Shown piece by piece: positions 49,901 to 60,309 of a stretch of DNA of 64,000 bases (its first letter is position 1; each line of letters begins with the position of its first letter). The stretch comes from Dipylidium caninum (lineage: Eukaryota; Platyhelminthes; Cestoda; Cyclophyllidea; Dipylidiidae): NCBI GenBank assembly GCA_017562135.1, contig QEYB01001046.1:1116001-1180000 (forward strand). Direction: 5' to 3'. The notes below the pieces were generated by a model. The model did no database searches. It had not been told where the DNA came from and saw only the letters and a program-made list of their open reading frames with translations. A program made the translations under genes and the position numbers.

Positions 49901-50490
49901 TCGATTCTACCAAAGGAGAAACACCACAAGGAATAGTCAAATTGCCCCATGTGTAGGGTAAGACTCGGCGTCAGCAAATATTCCTGGTCTAGAGGATAAC
50001 ACGGTGAACAGTCACCGGTCACAATAAGCTGAAGGAGAACTTTGCCTCCTCTCCCTCCAACAAACTATCCCATCTTCAACGCAAGACCACGTGTATGGTC
50101 CGAGTCGAGGCTCACTCACCTTTATGAGCCGCACAATGGACAGCAGTTTTGGCAATCTCTTTAAACTCGGATTTCTGTGAATCAGAGAGATGACTGACGA
50201 GACGCTGGTACCAGGCAGCATCACCGGTCTCCAGTTCAGTCATCAGTTGGTAGAATGTGACATACTCCTCCATCTCATTTTCCTCCTTGTCGATCTCAGC
50301 TTCAAAAGACTCCATCACGGAGTCAACTTCATCAGCATCTTCATCATCGCCGTCGTCGTCCCCATCGTCTTCATTCTCGTCGTCTTCGTCGTCGTCGTCG
50401 TCCCCGATTTCTCCTTCCTACGGGAGAGGGTGGTTGAGGGTGTGGAAGTGGAAGAACTAACTCACAACTGCTTCGAGGGGCTTGAGACAT
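49901..50490 (-). pseudogene. Inverted partial copy of importin-7 (end of exon 12 to start of exon 14)
   Basis: On the minus strand this repeats, in order: the tail of importin-7 exon 12 with an in-frame TAA, a diverged intron 12, exon 13 (50417-50120, 298 nt), intron 13 (about 94 percent identical by eye) and the first dozen bases of exon 14, where similarity ends near 49901. Exon 13 differs from the parent (24570-24867) at only four positions, all synonymous: Thr, Gln, Ser and Lys codons. Splice sites around it are intact. There is no promoter, exons 1-11 are missing and exon 12 is broken, so it cannot make importin-7 by itself. Confidence 0.9.
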
Positions 50491-51285
50491 CGCGTCCCTT
50501 TTTAATCAGTCACATTGCCATTAAAACCGCCTCTCCTTATTTGGCAGTGGCTGTTACATAACAGGCCAGACTTCTAACTGCCTGGAATCCAGTTAGTGTA
50601 AAAATTCATGTGCTTCGATGATAAGAATGACACTATAGACTGATGGGAAATCCAGTCATCATTCCTCCATCTCGTCTCCTTGTCAATTTTGTCAAACTAA
50701 GAGACAGTCAGTGCTTAACAGTTGGGCGAAGTCTAGAAAAGGGAATGGGAATGCAACTGTTCCAACGTTCCTCTTTATGTGAGGTAGAAGCGGAAGCAGA
50801 AACTCCTTCCCCGTGTCTCGCTATTAAGGGTTATAATTTGCATTAGTGATCATTTCATCAAACTAATCCTTCTAATTCCCTTCTGTTTGACGGATTTTTA
50901 TAAAAAAACTCACTAACGTAGTTGATCCTCTACCAAGACTCGAGATTTCTAAGATGAAGCTCCGAAAGGCAGATCAGAATGAGTCCAACTGGTTTATTTG
51001 AATTTATTTTCAAATCTATCAAACCATAGACGGAAGAAGCTATACTATTTGAGGCTTCAAGGTACTGCTAGTTAAGGGCACTGCTATATGATTAACAACT
51101 AAATGTTTCATTGCGAAAGGCTTCTCTTCTACTCATCTCCACTTCACCTCCATCAACTCCGCATTCAAAACATGCCAACGGAAACGCACACTCCTCGGTT
51201 GGAATTCTGGTGGAAAATGTCCACATCGGGGGGATAAATGAGGCCAGAAGTGAAGCAAGCATCAATTGTTGAATATTGCAGTGCT
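50491..51285. other. No recognisable gene
   Basis: Between the importin-7 fragment and the neuferricin-like 3' end. Short frames only, and nothing recognised. Confidence 0.5.
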
Positions 51286-51291
51286 TTTATT
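51286..51291 (-). terminator. AATAAA signal of the neuferricin-like gene
   Basis: Minus-strand AATAAA about 62 nt after the stop codon at 51353. Confidence 0.7.
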
Positions 51292-51352
51292 AAAAGTGTA
51301 AAAAGTTAAAACAAAGTGGGAGATGTACAAAGGATTACAAGGCGTGTGGCAG

Positions 51353-53073
51353 TCAGATAACTTCAATCGCGGCCAGTCGACCTGTCCAAATACTTTCAGC
51401 ATCCTCGACTTTTAGGAGGCAATGATCAGCGAGGTCAGAACAGCCGGGGTAACGCCGCAGACGGGAGAGAGTAAGGTGTGATTTGGGCACACAAACACAT
51501 CGCATTTTGGCCTTCTCTGGTTCTAGCAATTGACGTGGATGCACTTCTTCCCCTGTGACACTGAATCAGATGAAATAACGAGTCATTGACACTGTGTCAC
51601 GTTAACTCTTCTTCCAATCTCGTCTTGACGACTCATTAAAAGAGATGTTATTGTCAACGAAGTAAGTGAATCGCAAACGACTTTTAATTTCTAGGATGCT
51701 GGCCTCGACATAGTCCAAAAAACAAGCACATTAACTTTAGAAAGGTCAAACGTTCACAGAGAGAATTACCAACCTGTTGTAAAGACTGCAGGTCAGGCGA
51801 AGCATCTTCCCGTCAAAGAACGAATTGCAGGATGGAAGGAGGTTAATAAAGTCCAGACTCTCGGAGGGCTGTTTATTCCAAGCCTCGAAGAGTCCTACGA
51901 GGAGATCTGAAGCGTCCCCCATTGGGGAATAGTAGACACTGGGGATGTAGCCCACACAGGGATATTTTCGAGAGTAAATTTTAAGCCAATCACCCAACTC
52001 GTAGAGGCTGGTGGATGTGAGGCCGTCCAGGGCGTAGGCCTCCGAACTCTCGTCTTTCATGCTTTCGGAAATAATTATTCGGGTCGCATCACGACCTGTG
52101 GGATAAGGAAAGAGGAAAGAAATTACCAGGGAAATATTGGAGTTAACCGAAAAAAGGCATTAGGGTTGGTAGATTCCTGGCAATGGGGACTTAAAACCGT
52201 CATAGAAGAAGGCCTAAAAAGGCCAACATGAGAGAAGCAAACTTAGCGATTGTCAAAATCAAAAAATGTGGAGTAAGGTCGAAATTAAACTGGCCAGTTC
52301 TGCCTTGTGTGGATTCAGTTAAAGTATTTAAAGGTGCAAAATGCTAAGGACGGCCGAGATGATGTGGTGGACGTAAATCATACAAGAAGCCCTCAGGAAA
52401 GGGTCTGGTGCAACGCGTTCCATCAGGAACTTGTATATGCGTAAACGTTTCCGTGACAGTCGAGTAGTAAAATGATTTGACAGCATAAAAAGAATGAAGT
52501 CCTCGGCAATAATTCTGCAACCTTTACATTATTTTCACAATTTCAATGTGCACCGCAAGCATGGACCCGAGTTTTTACTAGGTTTCCTGCTCCCAACCTA
52601 TTTTTACATCGGTAATTAATCAAACCGTGCTGCAAAGGAGCCTACGGAGGGAAATTGGGCAAGTAGAATTATCCGAGACAGGTCAGATGTCACTACGTAC
52701 CGGTAAGAAAGGCGTAGATACCATCAACACCGTAGATCTGCGGATTTGAACTAACGTCGAAAACGTGTCCCAGGACCGCGAGATGTTTGTGCTTCTCTAG
52801 GCGATCTAAAGCAATGGGGTTTCTGAGGCATCGGGGTAGCGTGAAGGCGCTGCCAGTTTCGTCATCTGAAGAGGACTCTGGGAACTTGAGATGAAAAAAA
52901 TGGAGTAGAGGCGACATAATTCGTGAATTTGCCTCGATAAGAGCATTCATTCCGTCGAGGATGAGAGGTCGGACAAACTCCCATGCACAGTTCAGATGAC
53001 GTTTGTAACCAGGCCACATGTGATGAATCAGAATAGCCAAAAATAGGACCGTTAACACACCGAATTTCCTCAT
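51353..53073 (-). CDS. CYB5D2: Neuferricin-like protein (cytochrome b5 / MAPR domain)
   Basis: Three exons on the minus strand: 53073-52701, 52095-51774 and 51560-51353; 903 nt in total, 300 residues. The N terminus has a hydrophobic signal or anchor (VLTVLFLAILIHHMW). A MAPR-type cytochrome b5-like domain follows (LAVLGHVFDVSS, then YGVDGIYAFLTG spliced to RDATRIII), and a C-terminal region has the family pattern of conserved cysteines (MLRLTCSLYN, MRCVCVP, YPGCSDLADHCLL). The order and spacing match human neuferricin (GRVYDVSS, FAGRDASRAF, PRCVCVR, YTGCPPLA). Members bind haem and are reported as secreted or membrane-associated, with roles in neuronal differentiation and steroid-linked functions in vertebrates. 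The exon 3 acceptor at 51561 was chosen because it alone keeps phase and gives VTGEEVHPRQL. Confidence 0.88.
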
Positions 53074-53673
53074 TTTATAGAAGAGTCTTAAAGTTTACAC
53101 TAAAATACAAAGAAACCAAATTCAAATAGTAATACCGTTGCCCATTATATCTCACAATTCTAAACCGAAATGACTACGCTCAAGTACGCAATTGACCGAA
53201 ATACTGAGCTTCTTACTTAACGCCTCCTCTGAACTTCAGTACAATTTATGACGAGTCTTCAGGAGAAGCGGAAAATTAAAACATTAACCTTAAATTGTAT
53301 TTGCCGTAAATGGAGTGAAACATAAGTTTCTCCGAGACGCACATAACAGAACCATGTCAACGTGATTTTTTCCTAGGGACGGAAATACCACAGACCGCAA
53401 GCCTAGAAACGCATCAACACCTGCCAGTACAGTTGGAAAATAGAAGAAAGAGACGTGTAGATGGCATGACTACATTATGGCCAAATTTATTTCGCATGAT
53501 TAGACAGGGACTTAGGCGAATGCTAATAGCAAGCGGCAGCGGTAATGTGTCGTGCTAGAATCGTTGAGGTGGAGATGAGATGGACTGAAGGAGATGAAAT
53601 GCGAACATGAAAAAATATATCCCAAGGGTCCATATTTGGATGTATGTAAGTTGAAGAAATGGCAAACACAAGT
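53074..53673. other. Intergenic: neuferricin promoter and aldolase 3' UTR
   Basis: About 600 nt between two leftward genes. No clear AATAAA is seen directly after the aldolase stop and no open frame of interest. Confidence 0.5.
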
Positions 53674-54924
53674 TTAGTAGGCATGATTGGCTACAAACAG
53701 CGAACTCTGGGCGGCGGCGGTCTTCAAATCGCCCTCGAACTTGCCCAAACTGGCAGCGCCGTTTGCTTTGGCCAACTGTAGAAATTCGGCTTGGCCAGCT
53801 TTCACGTTCTCAGATTTGCCTTTCCATGCAGCAATAGCTGAGGCCTGCAGGGCGCGGCCGAAGCTGAAAGTGAGGGCCCAAGGTTTCTTGCCTGGAACTC
53901 TGTTGATGGCGTTCAGGTTTCGAGTAGCATCCAGCTCTGACTGGCCACCAGACAGGAAGACAACACCTAGATAAAGCACACACATTGGATGAGCGCCACC
54001 CAAAACCACTGGCAAAAGTGAGCCGAGTGAATAACTAACCGGGGACAGCTGCAGGGACTGTGCGTTGAAGAGCTTCGACAGTAGCACGCGCATTCTCTTC
54101 TACAGAGTACTTCTTTGTGCAACTGTGACCGCAGGTAACCATATTAGGCTTAAGAAGGGTGCCCTCCAGGTACACGTGGTGATCAGCGAGGGCTTTGTAG
54201 ACGAAAGAAAGCACCTGCTCGGTTACACGTTGAGCGGTCTCCAAGTCATGGTCACCATCGGGAAGGACTTCGGGTTCGACAATTGGGACAAGGCCATTCT
54301 ATGGAAGATTAAGGCATGAAGACTGGTAAAGAACGCAAGATGGATACGCTAGAAAGGGCTAAAAGAATGATACAAGGCATCTACCTGTTGGCAAATGGAA
54401 GCATATCGCGCGAGAACATTGGCATTTTCGACCATGGCAAGGTATGATGGGTTATGCGATGAGATCTTGAGTACACAGCGCCACTTGGCAAAGCGGCAGC
54501 CATCTTTGTAGTATTGTGCACAACGTTGAGCTAGATTATCCAAGCCCTGGGTGGTACACTCATCAGCGGTGCCAGCAAGAGGAACAACACCGAGATCGAC
54601 TTTGATGCCGGGAAGTACACCACGCTCGCGCAGGAGTTCGACAAAGGGTTTGCCGTCCTTAGTTTTTTGGTAGACAGTCTCGTGGAAGAGAATGACGCCA
54701 GAGATGTGTTTGGCGAACTCAGGATCAGTAGTAAACAGGAGCTCGCGATAGGCACGACGATTTTCCTCAGTATTCTCAAGGTTAATAGAGGCGAAACGTT
54801 TGCCTATGGTACCAGTGCTCTCGTCAGCGGCTAGAATGCCTTTCCCAGGTGCAACGATGGCGTTGGCGGTTTCAACCAACTCCTTAAGCTTTTCCGGAGG
54901 CAAGTAGGGAACAAAACGGGCCAT
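53674..54924 (-). CDS. Fructose-bisphosphate aldolase, class I
   Basis: Three minus-strand exons: 54924-54385, 54298-54040 and 53966-53674; 1092 nt, 363 residues, exactly the usual length of animal aldolases. Glycolysis: cleaves fructose 1,6-bisphosphate to dihydroxyacetone phosphate and glyceraldehyde 3-phosphate in the cytosol. Visible hallmarks are [15 protein letters not shown], the CRFAKWR lysine, the Schiff-base lysine in [19 protein letters not shown] for phosphate binding, and the C-terminal tyrosine of NHAY needed for full activity. Introns are 86 nt and 73 nt. A 3' splice acceptor lies 4 nt before the start codon, so the 5' UTR is spliced. No defects were seen. Confidence 0.97.
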
Positions 54925-54928
54925 TCTT

Positions 54929-54935
54929 CTACAGG
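54929..54935 (-). promoter_or_regulatory. Splice acceptor just before the aldolase ATG
   Basis: On the minus strand CCTGTAG is followed by AAGA and the ATG. It is either the end of a 5' UTR intron or a spliced-leader trans-splicing acceptor, both known in flatworms. No upstream exon is identified. Confidence 0.45.
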
Positions 54936-57912
54936 TAGAAAGGTATCGATTAAGAAAATAAACGCATAGACTAATCGCAACGCTTAAAAGTAAAGGTATC
55001 TACAAGGGGAAACAGTGTAATGATAGGCAAATAGTCGAAGGAAATAAAATTAGAACTTTTGTCAAAAATGGCTTAGTCCGATATAGCATATGCAGATATA
55101 TAGAAATTAAAAAGAATAGGAACCAGCATGGACTAATAAGGAGCAGACTATCACTAAAGCGGAGCGTGAACGCATTCGTCCAGAAGAATGATGAAAACAT
55201 CCAGATCGAAACGCGACGCACCAAACGCAGCCGTCCAACGAAGTGGGGTTGTGCGGCTAACCTTACGTATAAATAGGCAGGTGGCACACTCAAAGAAATA
55301 TCCGCATTACGGAAATTAATATATCTAATAAATGTTGTTAAATGGAAATAACTTTAAAAAATTTTGATTCTTTGAAGCCGAGGACCGCGAGGTAATAATT
55401 ATTGGCAACTTGCTAATTAGATATGTTTTAAACTTAATGCAGGACGTTAAAGAACAGTCATAAAGATTCTTCACGGTAGATATAGAGTTATGTATGCAAT
55501 CGTAAAATCACGTTGTTAATAAAATGGGTCATTCTTGGAAGATAATGGCACTTAGCAGTGTGTTGTTAAAAATTTATATTCATATTAACAAGAAGCCAAT
55601 TTTACTTCTGTGTTTGCACAATAATAATTTGCGTTAACCTTTGGAATATCAAAACCTGCGCCATTCGAAATGGCTACGGTATCGTCTTTTTGAAACTGTC
55701 CATTTTTAAGACCGCCCCCATAGTTGAGATCTTATTGGAAATTATGTTTCCAACGCAGTTACTCGTTTTGCTTTGGGACTTCGACTTATCCTTTAGCTCA
55801 GGTCACCAATTTTATCCCTTCCAGGTGTAAAATACAGAAGGTAGTAGATGAACAAGAGGACTCAACACATTAAAACAATAAAGACAAGAGAAATTTCAGG
55901 CTTCGAAAAATTCGCTAATGAAGTCCATTGTCTATTCCGAATAGATTTCTGTTCTGACACGTTTTTGGTTTTTTTTCTATTGAACAAATGGGATTGTCTT
56001 GGTATTGATTAAGAGGTCTCTTCCTTGGATCTCGACAGTAATCCGAGGAAACTAATCAGTATCTGGTCAGAATTTTCAGGTCACATTGTTGTTTACCTGA
56101 AGAATTATATGCCGATGTCCCTTAAACGAATCATCCAACTTTAGCTGACCCTAGTTTATTCTATTTAAACTGTACGAGTTGAAGTTTCGACGTACATATA
56201 CCTGGTTCTCCGAGCACCCTTACAGGATAACTATTGAGATCGTGGAGCTAGTGTGAATAAGTCTACCAAAAGCTTTGAAAAGGCGTGTTGGGTAATGTCT
56301 TGTTGCTTATTTACTTCCGTTCGGCTTTGCTTCATTTTTCAGCGTTCATTCGATCAAAAGAGTTAGGGTAAGGCGTTTCAGACCTTGCAGATGGTAATCA
56401 AAAAACTGTTTTTTATTTCAAGACGAATCATTGCGAGAGATGAGATGCATCACAATGTAAAATAAGTTAAACAAGACACAATATATCCAGTGCCAAACCA
56501 ATTAAGAAGGTTTTACAATGCTTCGCAATTTTTTGTGACACGTTAGACCTTCATTTTCAACTGTTACGCAATTTGGGCATTCATGTGGTATGCCTGTCTA
56601 TACATTCATTAGACTTGTCTTTTCACCGGCTCTTCATGACAAGTTTTGAATTGCTTTTCCGGATTTATGGAAATAAAATCTGGTCTTTAATCTCTAACGA
56701 CCTAATTAATTATTTAAATACAATGACAGTGTTGACAACTTAACCGGTTTCCGTTCACGCATTTACTGTCCCAAGCTCTAACTGTCGATCCCTAGTTTCT
56801 CGAGAAGACAAAAGTCATGCTTTTCAGAGGAAAAGGCTCAGCGGTGGAGTAAGGAGGGTGCCAACTTACGGCAATCAGTTAAGACTATTTTAATCACCGA
56901 AGGGATGACGCCAATTAATGCTTTATTAAAGTATAACTAGATACCTGGTAGCTTAAGTAAAAGCTTAACCGCGATTAAAAGCATTGTTCCGGAATTTTCT
57001 ACGTTTTTGCATGTAAATATACATGCACCCCTCAGATTCTAGTATGTCGGCGTGGCGGCTAACGGTATAGAAAAGAATGGAAGGCGTTCTAGTCGAGGGC
57101 CGAGCTGTGATTACTAAGTTCACCGAAAGCCAGGGCTGTGTAGCTATGCCATTAAGTGATCTTTGCGATATCTGAGGGTGTATCTGCGTGCAGTTAGGTG
57201 AGTGGTTGAAAAGGAGCTTATGTTGTGAGCTTGAGAAACGTTCAAATGCCTTCTTGTTGACCCCCACTGCTCCTGCAGCAGTGAATGGGGCTAATGGTCG
57301 CGATATGTCATCAGACATAATTAGGGAGGGGGAGGCAAGCACCTATCTCAGAAGAATGGCAACCAGTGACGGGAGTACTCCCTAGGCGTCTGACGAGAAT
57401 TCTGAATTCTGGTATTTTTAATACCATTTCTGCGATAACGGCAGGGCCTATAAGCTGTTCGGTGGTTATTGTCTTCTAATTTGATAAAACTTTATGAGCT
57501 AAGTTTTGCACAATTCCTGTCAATACTTGAATGATAGATCGCCTAATTAAACCATCAACCAATCCTCTCTGGACCGACCGTAAATATTTCTAGCAGGGGG
57601 AAGTTCGCATTGGACGAGCACATAAGGTAGGTGGAACGAAGAGTCGAAGGGCAGACTGAAAAATATGTCAAGTGCTAGGGTTTGGCCTTTTTTCGGCTTA
57701 AATTGAAGCCTCGAAATCATCAAGTCAACAAAATAATCAGAAGTAAATAAAAACCGGGATACATGGAAGGACTTCTTGTCTGGAGTGTAGGAAGTGTCCG
57801 TCTCCACTTGGTCGCTTCGAGGTCATATCGAACAAAACACGTGGTCGGTTTTCCTAAGGAGTGTTGTACACCGCCACTTTAGAAGTCTCGATCGCCGCAA
57901 GTCCACGCGACC
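54936..57912. other. No recognisable gene
   Basis: Upstream of aldolase and of the 57913 ORF, which diverge. AT-rich with short frames only. A GC-richer patch at 57.03-57.40 kb with overlapping frames on both strands may be an old element. The aldolase promoter, and possibly a 5' UTR exon, must lie here. Confidence 0.5.
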
Positions 57913-59406
57913 ATGTTGGCTAAGGGCCACACCGAGGGGAAGGAGATGATTCGAATTCAGGGCTGTTATATGTACATGATTAACAAGTGCGGAACGGTGG
58001 GTGCCTTCTTAGGCTTTAAAACACTCACCTTAGTCGTGCCCCAGTGTCCGCCCGACACGCACTCGTTGCACGCCTACTTGAGGCTCTCCTGCTGGCTCTA
58101 CCCTCTCGCACGCTCCTTTTCACCCATTTATTGCTGGGGTCCGGACAAAATAATTCTCCCTGAACCTTTCTCATCTATCCAGCATCCGGTCTACATCATC
58201 ATTCGTCTGCCCTACGGGTGCTCCACTTTTCAGAAGTCAACGCTCTGGAATCTCCTCGATATGCACGCCCATGTTCGGGGGCAATTTTGGTCCACGACGA
58301 AGGAGAAGAGGGAGCAATTGGAAAAAAAATATTTCCTGTCAGAATTGTGTCCATTCGATGAGTCTGAATTAAATAGTGCCGCCGCGAATGCAGACGCCGG
58401 TGATGTGCAAGTGCTAAAACCGCTGAAGTTGTCTCCACTCACTTATAAAGGAAGGCGTCTTTTCTTCCCCCCAGCTAAATTGTCGGTTTCCCTACACGTC
58501 ACCGAGAGAGTAGGGGTATCGCAGGAGAACAAGGAGAGAGTGGACGCTAAGAAGTGCTGTTATCAGCCACAATCGTGCGGCCAATGGGGCTACAAAATTG
58601 TCCCGCCTTCCCACATCAAACACCCGTCGGTTAGGCCTGAGCCACGAGCAAAAGAGGTAGTAACGGCCGGAGGAATGCTGCATGAGTGGGTCTCATTGCC
58701 CGACTACTCGGGGAACATTCTGCGCCAATACCTCATTGGACCTAGAGACTGGCAGCACATTAAGGTATCCACCGTCCCCGCACCCATTAGAATCCCCCAA
58801 TTGGTCCATTTCGCCCTCAGAAAAGTGTACAGAGAGTTGGTGAGGCAACGTTCAGAGAAGGAGAAATTGGGTGTTCCTCCGAGAATGAATGAGAAGAGAG
58901 TGTTTTGTGCTCGTGAAGAGGCGAAGAGGATGAACGCCTTCGGACCAGAGGTGGAATCGTGTTTACCGCAGACCTCCCCTTCAGCACGAGTTATCGTTCC
59001 GGCGAGTCAGAGAGAAAGGCGGAGTGGAATGATGAACCTGGAGAGTGCGGCCTCGTACTTTGATGAAATGTTGGAAAAACAAAAGATCCTGTTGATTTGT
59101 CTGAAGCCGGATGAGGAGAGAGTGGACAAGATGGGTCCCTGTGAAATGACGGAAGCGTTGACGGCCCGACCGATCATGCGTTGCTACTTCAACTGCGACT
59201 TGCAATTCGCCACGCTGATGACATTGCCGGCATGTGAGGAACTCGAGGACATCTACCTCCACACAGATAACTACTTGAGGAGGACTCTGGAGGAATGTGA
59301 GCACCACTACCCCAATGCGAGACCCATCAACCCCTACCTCGACCCTGCATACAAGTACTCGCGCTACGCGCCCACCTACAAGCATCCTGACCTGACTGCT
59401 CAATGA
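57913..59406 (+). CDS. Hypothetical protein, intronless 497-residue ORF
   Basis: By far the longest uninterrupted frame in a window of multi-exon genes. The ATG is in good context (GCGACC-ATG-T) and the frame ends at TGA 59406. It has no convincing signal peptide or membrane span. The N-terminal third is rich in aromatic residues and cysteine; the middle has charged, lysine/glutamate-rich stretches (TTKEKREQLEKKYF, RQRSEKEKLGVPPR); the end is rich in Tyr and Pro (INPYLDPAYKYSRYAPTYKHP). I do not recognise the family. Residue composition, codon pattern and length argue for a real gene. It could be a fast-evolving mitochondrial or ciliary protein or a lineage-restricted gene. No AATAAA follows closely. 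Confidence 0.7.
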   Translation: MLAKGHTEGKEMIRIQGCYMYMINKCGTVGAFLGFKTLTLVVPQCPPDTHSLHAYLRLSCWLYPLARSFSPIYCWGPDKIILPEPFSSIQHPVYIIIRLPYGCSTFQKSTLWNLLDMHAHVRGQFWSTTKEKREQLEKKYFLSELCPFDESELNSAAANADAGDVQVLKPLKLSPLTYKGRRLFFPPAKLSVSLHVTERVGVSQENKERVDAKKCCYQPQSCGQWGYKIVPPSHIKHPSVRPEPRAKEVVTAGGMLHEWVSLPDYSGNILRQYLIGPRDWQHIKVSTVPAPIRIPQLVHFALRKVYRELVRQRSEKEKLGVPPRMNEKRVFCAREEAKRMNAFGPEVESCLPQTSPSARVIVPASQRERRSGMMNLESAASYFDEMLEKQKILLICLKPDEERVDKMGPCEMTEALTARPIMRCYFNCDLQFATLMTLPACEELEDIYLHTDNYLRRTLEECEHHYPNARPINPYLDPAYKYSRYAPTYKHPDLTAQ

Positions 59407-60270
59407 AATCTACCCTTGACAGGTCGACGAACAAGCATGTAGGTCATGATCCATGTACCTTCGCATTTTAAACTTTATCAAGTAAAAAGAAGGGGCTCCT
59501 ACGCCACCTGTTTCATCGCCATTAGAGATAACATGTCAACGGCAACCAGGGATTGCATGGGACCACACCAAAGCCCTCTTCAAACTTCGAAAAGTTTTTT
59601 GTGAATCACAGTAAGTAAATCCCCACGGGCGGCAGTCAGTGAGTACAGCTTAAGTAAACCGAAAGCGGTCGACGGTAAAGGGCGATTCAAGAGATGCCCA
59701 GCACAGGTCCATAAGCTTAAAATGAAGACTGGCCTCGGGGGTGCAGCAGAGGACGCAAATGCCAAGTGAGTGGCTTGCAAAACACCGTAGGGGGACTTTT
59801 GATGGCCTACCATTTTAGGCCACGTGGTTGGCAGGGGAAGAACTGCTATGCACCTGACAGACCGGTCTTTTTGCCTAAACTACTGCCACTGGACACTGAA
59901 TGCACTGACCAAATGCTAGTAAACTGTGAACAAACAACTCACCAAATTTTGGGCCCGGAAATGACCAGTGGAGTAGAGGCTGCAAAATGTTTAACTCACG
60001 CTAACTTAAGTCTAACTCGAACGTTTTGCAACATCATTTGGCATAAAATCTAGTAACAGGGGATAAGAGAATCGGGTGAAGCATAACCCAAGAGCAGTAG
60101 GAGAATCTTTAGGAGATAAAGTGCTTTTGGAAATACTCAACTCAAAAGTGCCCCTTCGGGCGCGATAGTTTCACAGGGAGAACTGTTCCCCACCCAATCG
60201 AGTACTGAGACAATGAAAAAATAGTGGCCCCATGTGCGTGAGAGACACCAAAATAAAGCACAGTGGACCA
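59407..60270. other. No recognisable gene between convergent 3' ends
   Basis: Contains the 3' UTR of the 57913 ORF and the region beyond the RPS6KC1-like polyadenylation signal. A 95-codon plus-strand frame (59766-60053) shows no family resemblance. Confidence 0.5.
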
Positions 60271-60276
60271 TTTTAT
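60271..60276 (-). terminator. AATAAA signal of the RPS6KC1-like gene
   Basis: Minus-strand AATAAA about 34 nt past the stop codon at 60310. Confidence 0.7.
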
Positions 60277-60309
60277 TAAAAGTAAAAACAATTCAACACG
60301 TAACACAGG

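Noticed and set aside
50190..50561. Plus-strand 123-codon frame with a hydrophobic Val/Ile run
   Set aside because: Antisense of the Asp/Glu-rich importin-7 exon 13 copy. The same shadow exists opposite the parent gene.
58981..59403. 140-codon minus-strand frame
   Set aside because: Lies antisense within the longer 57913 ORF, which has better composition and start.
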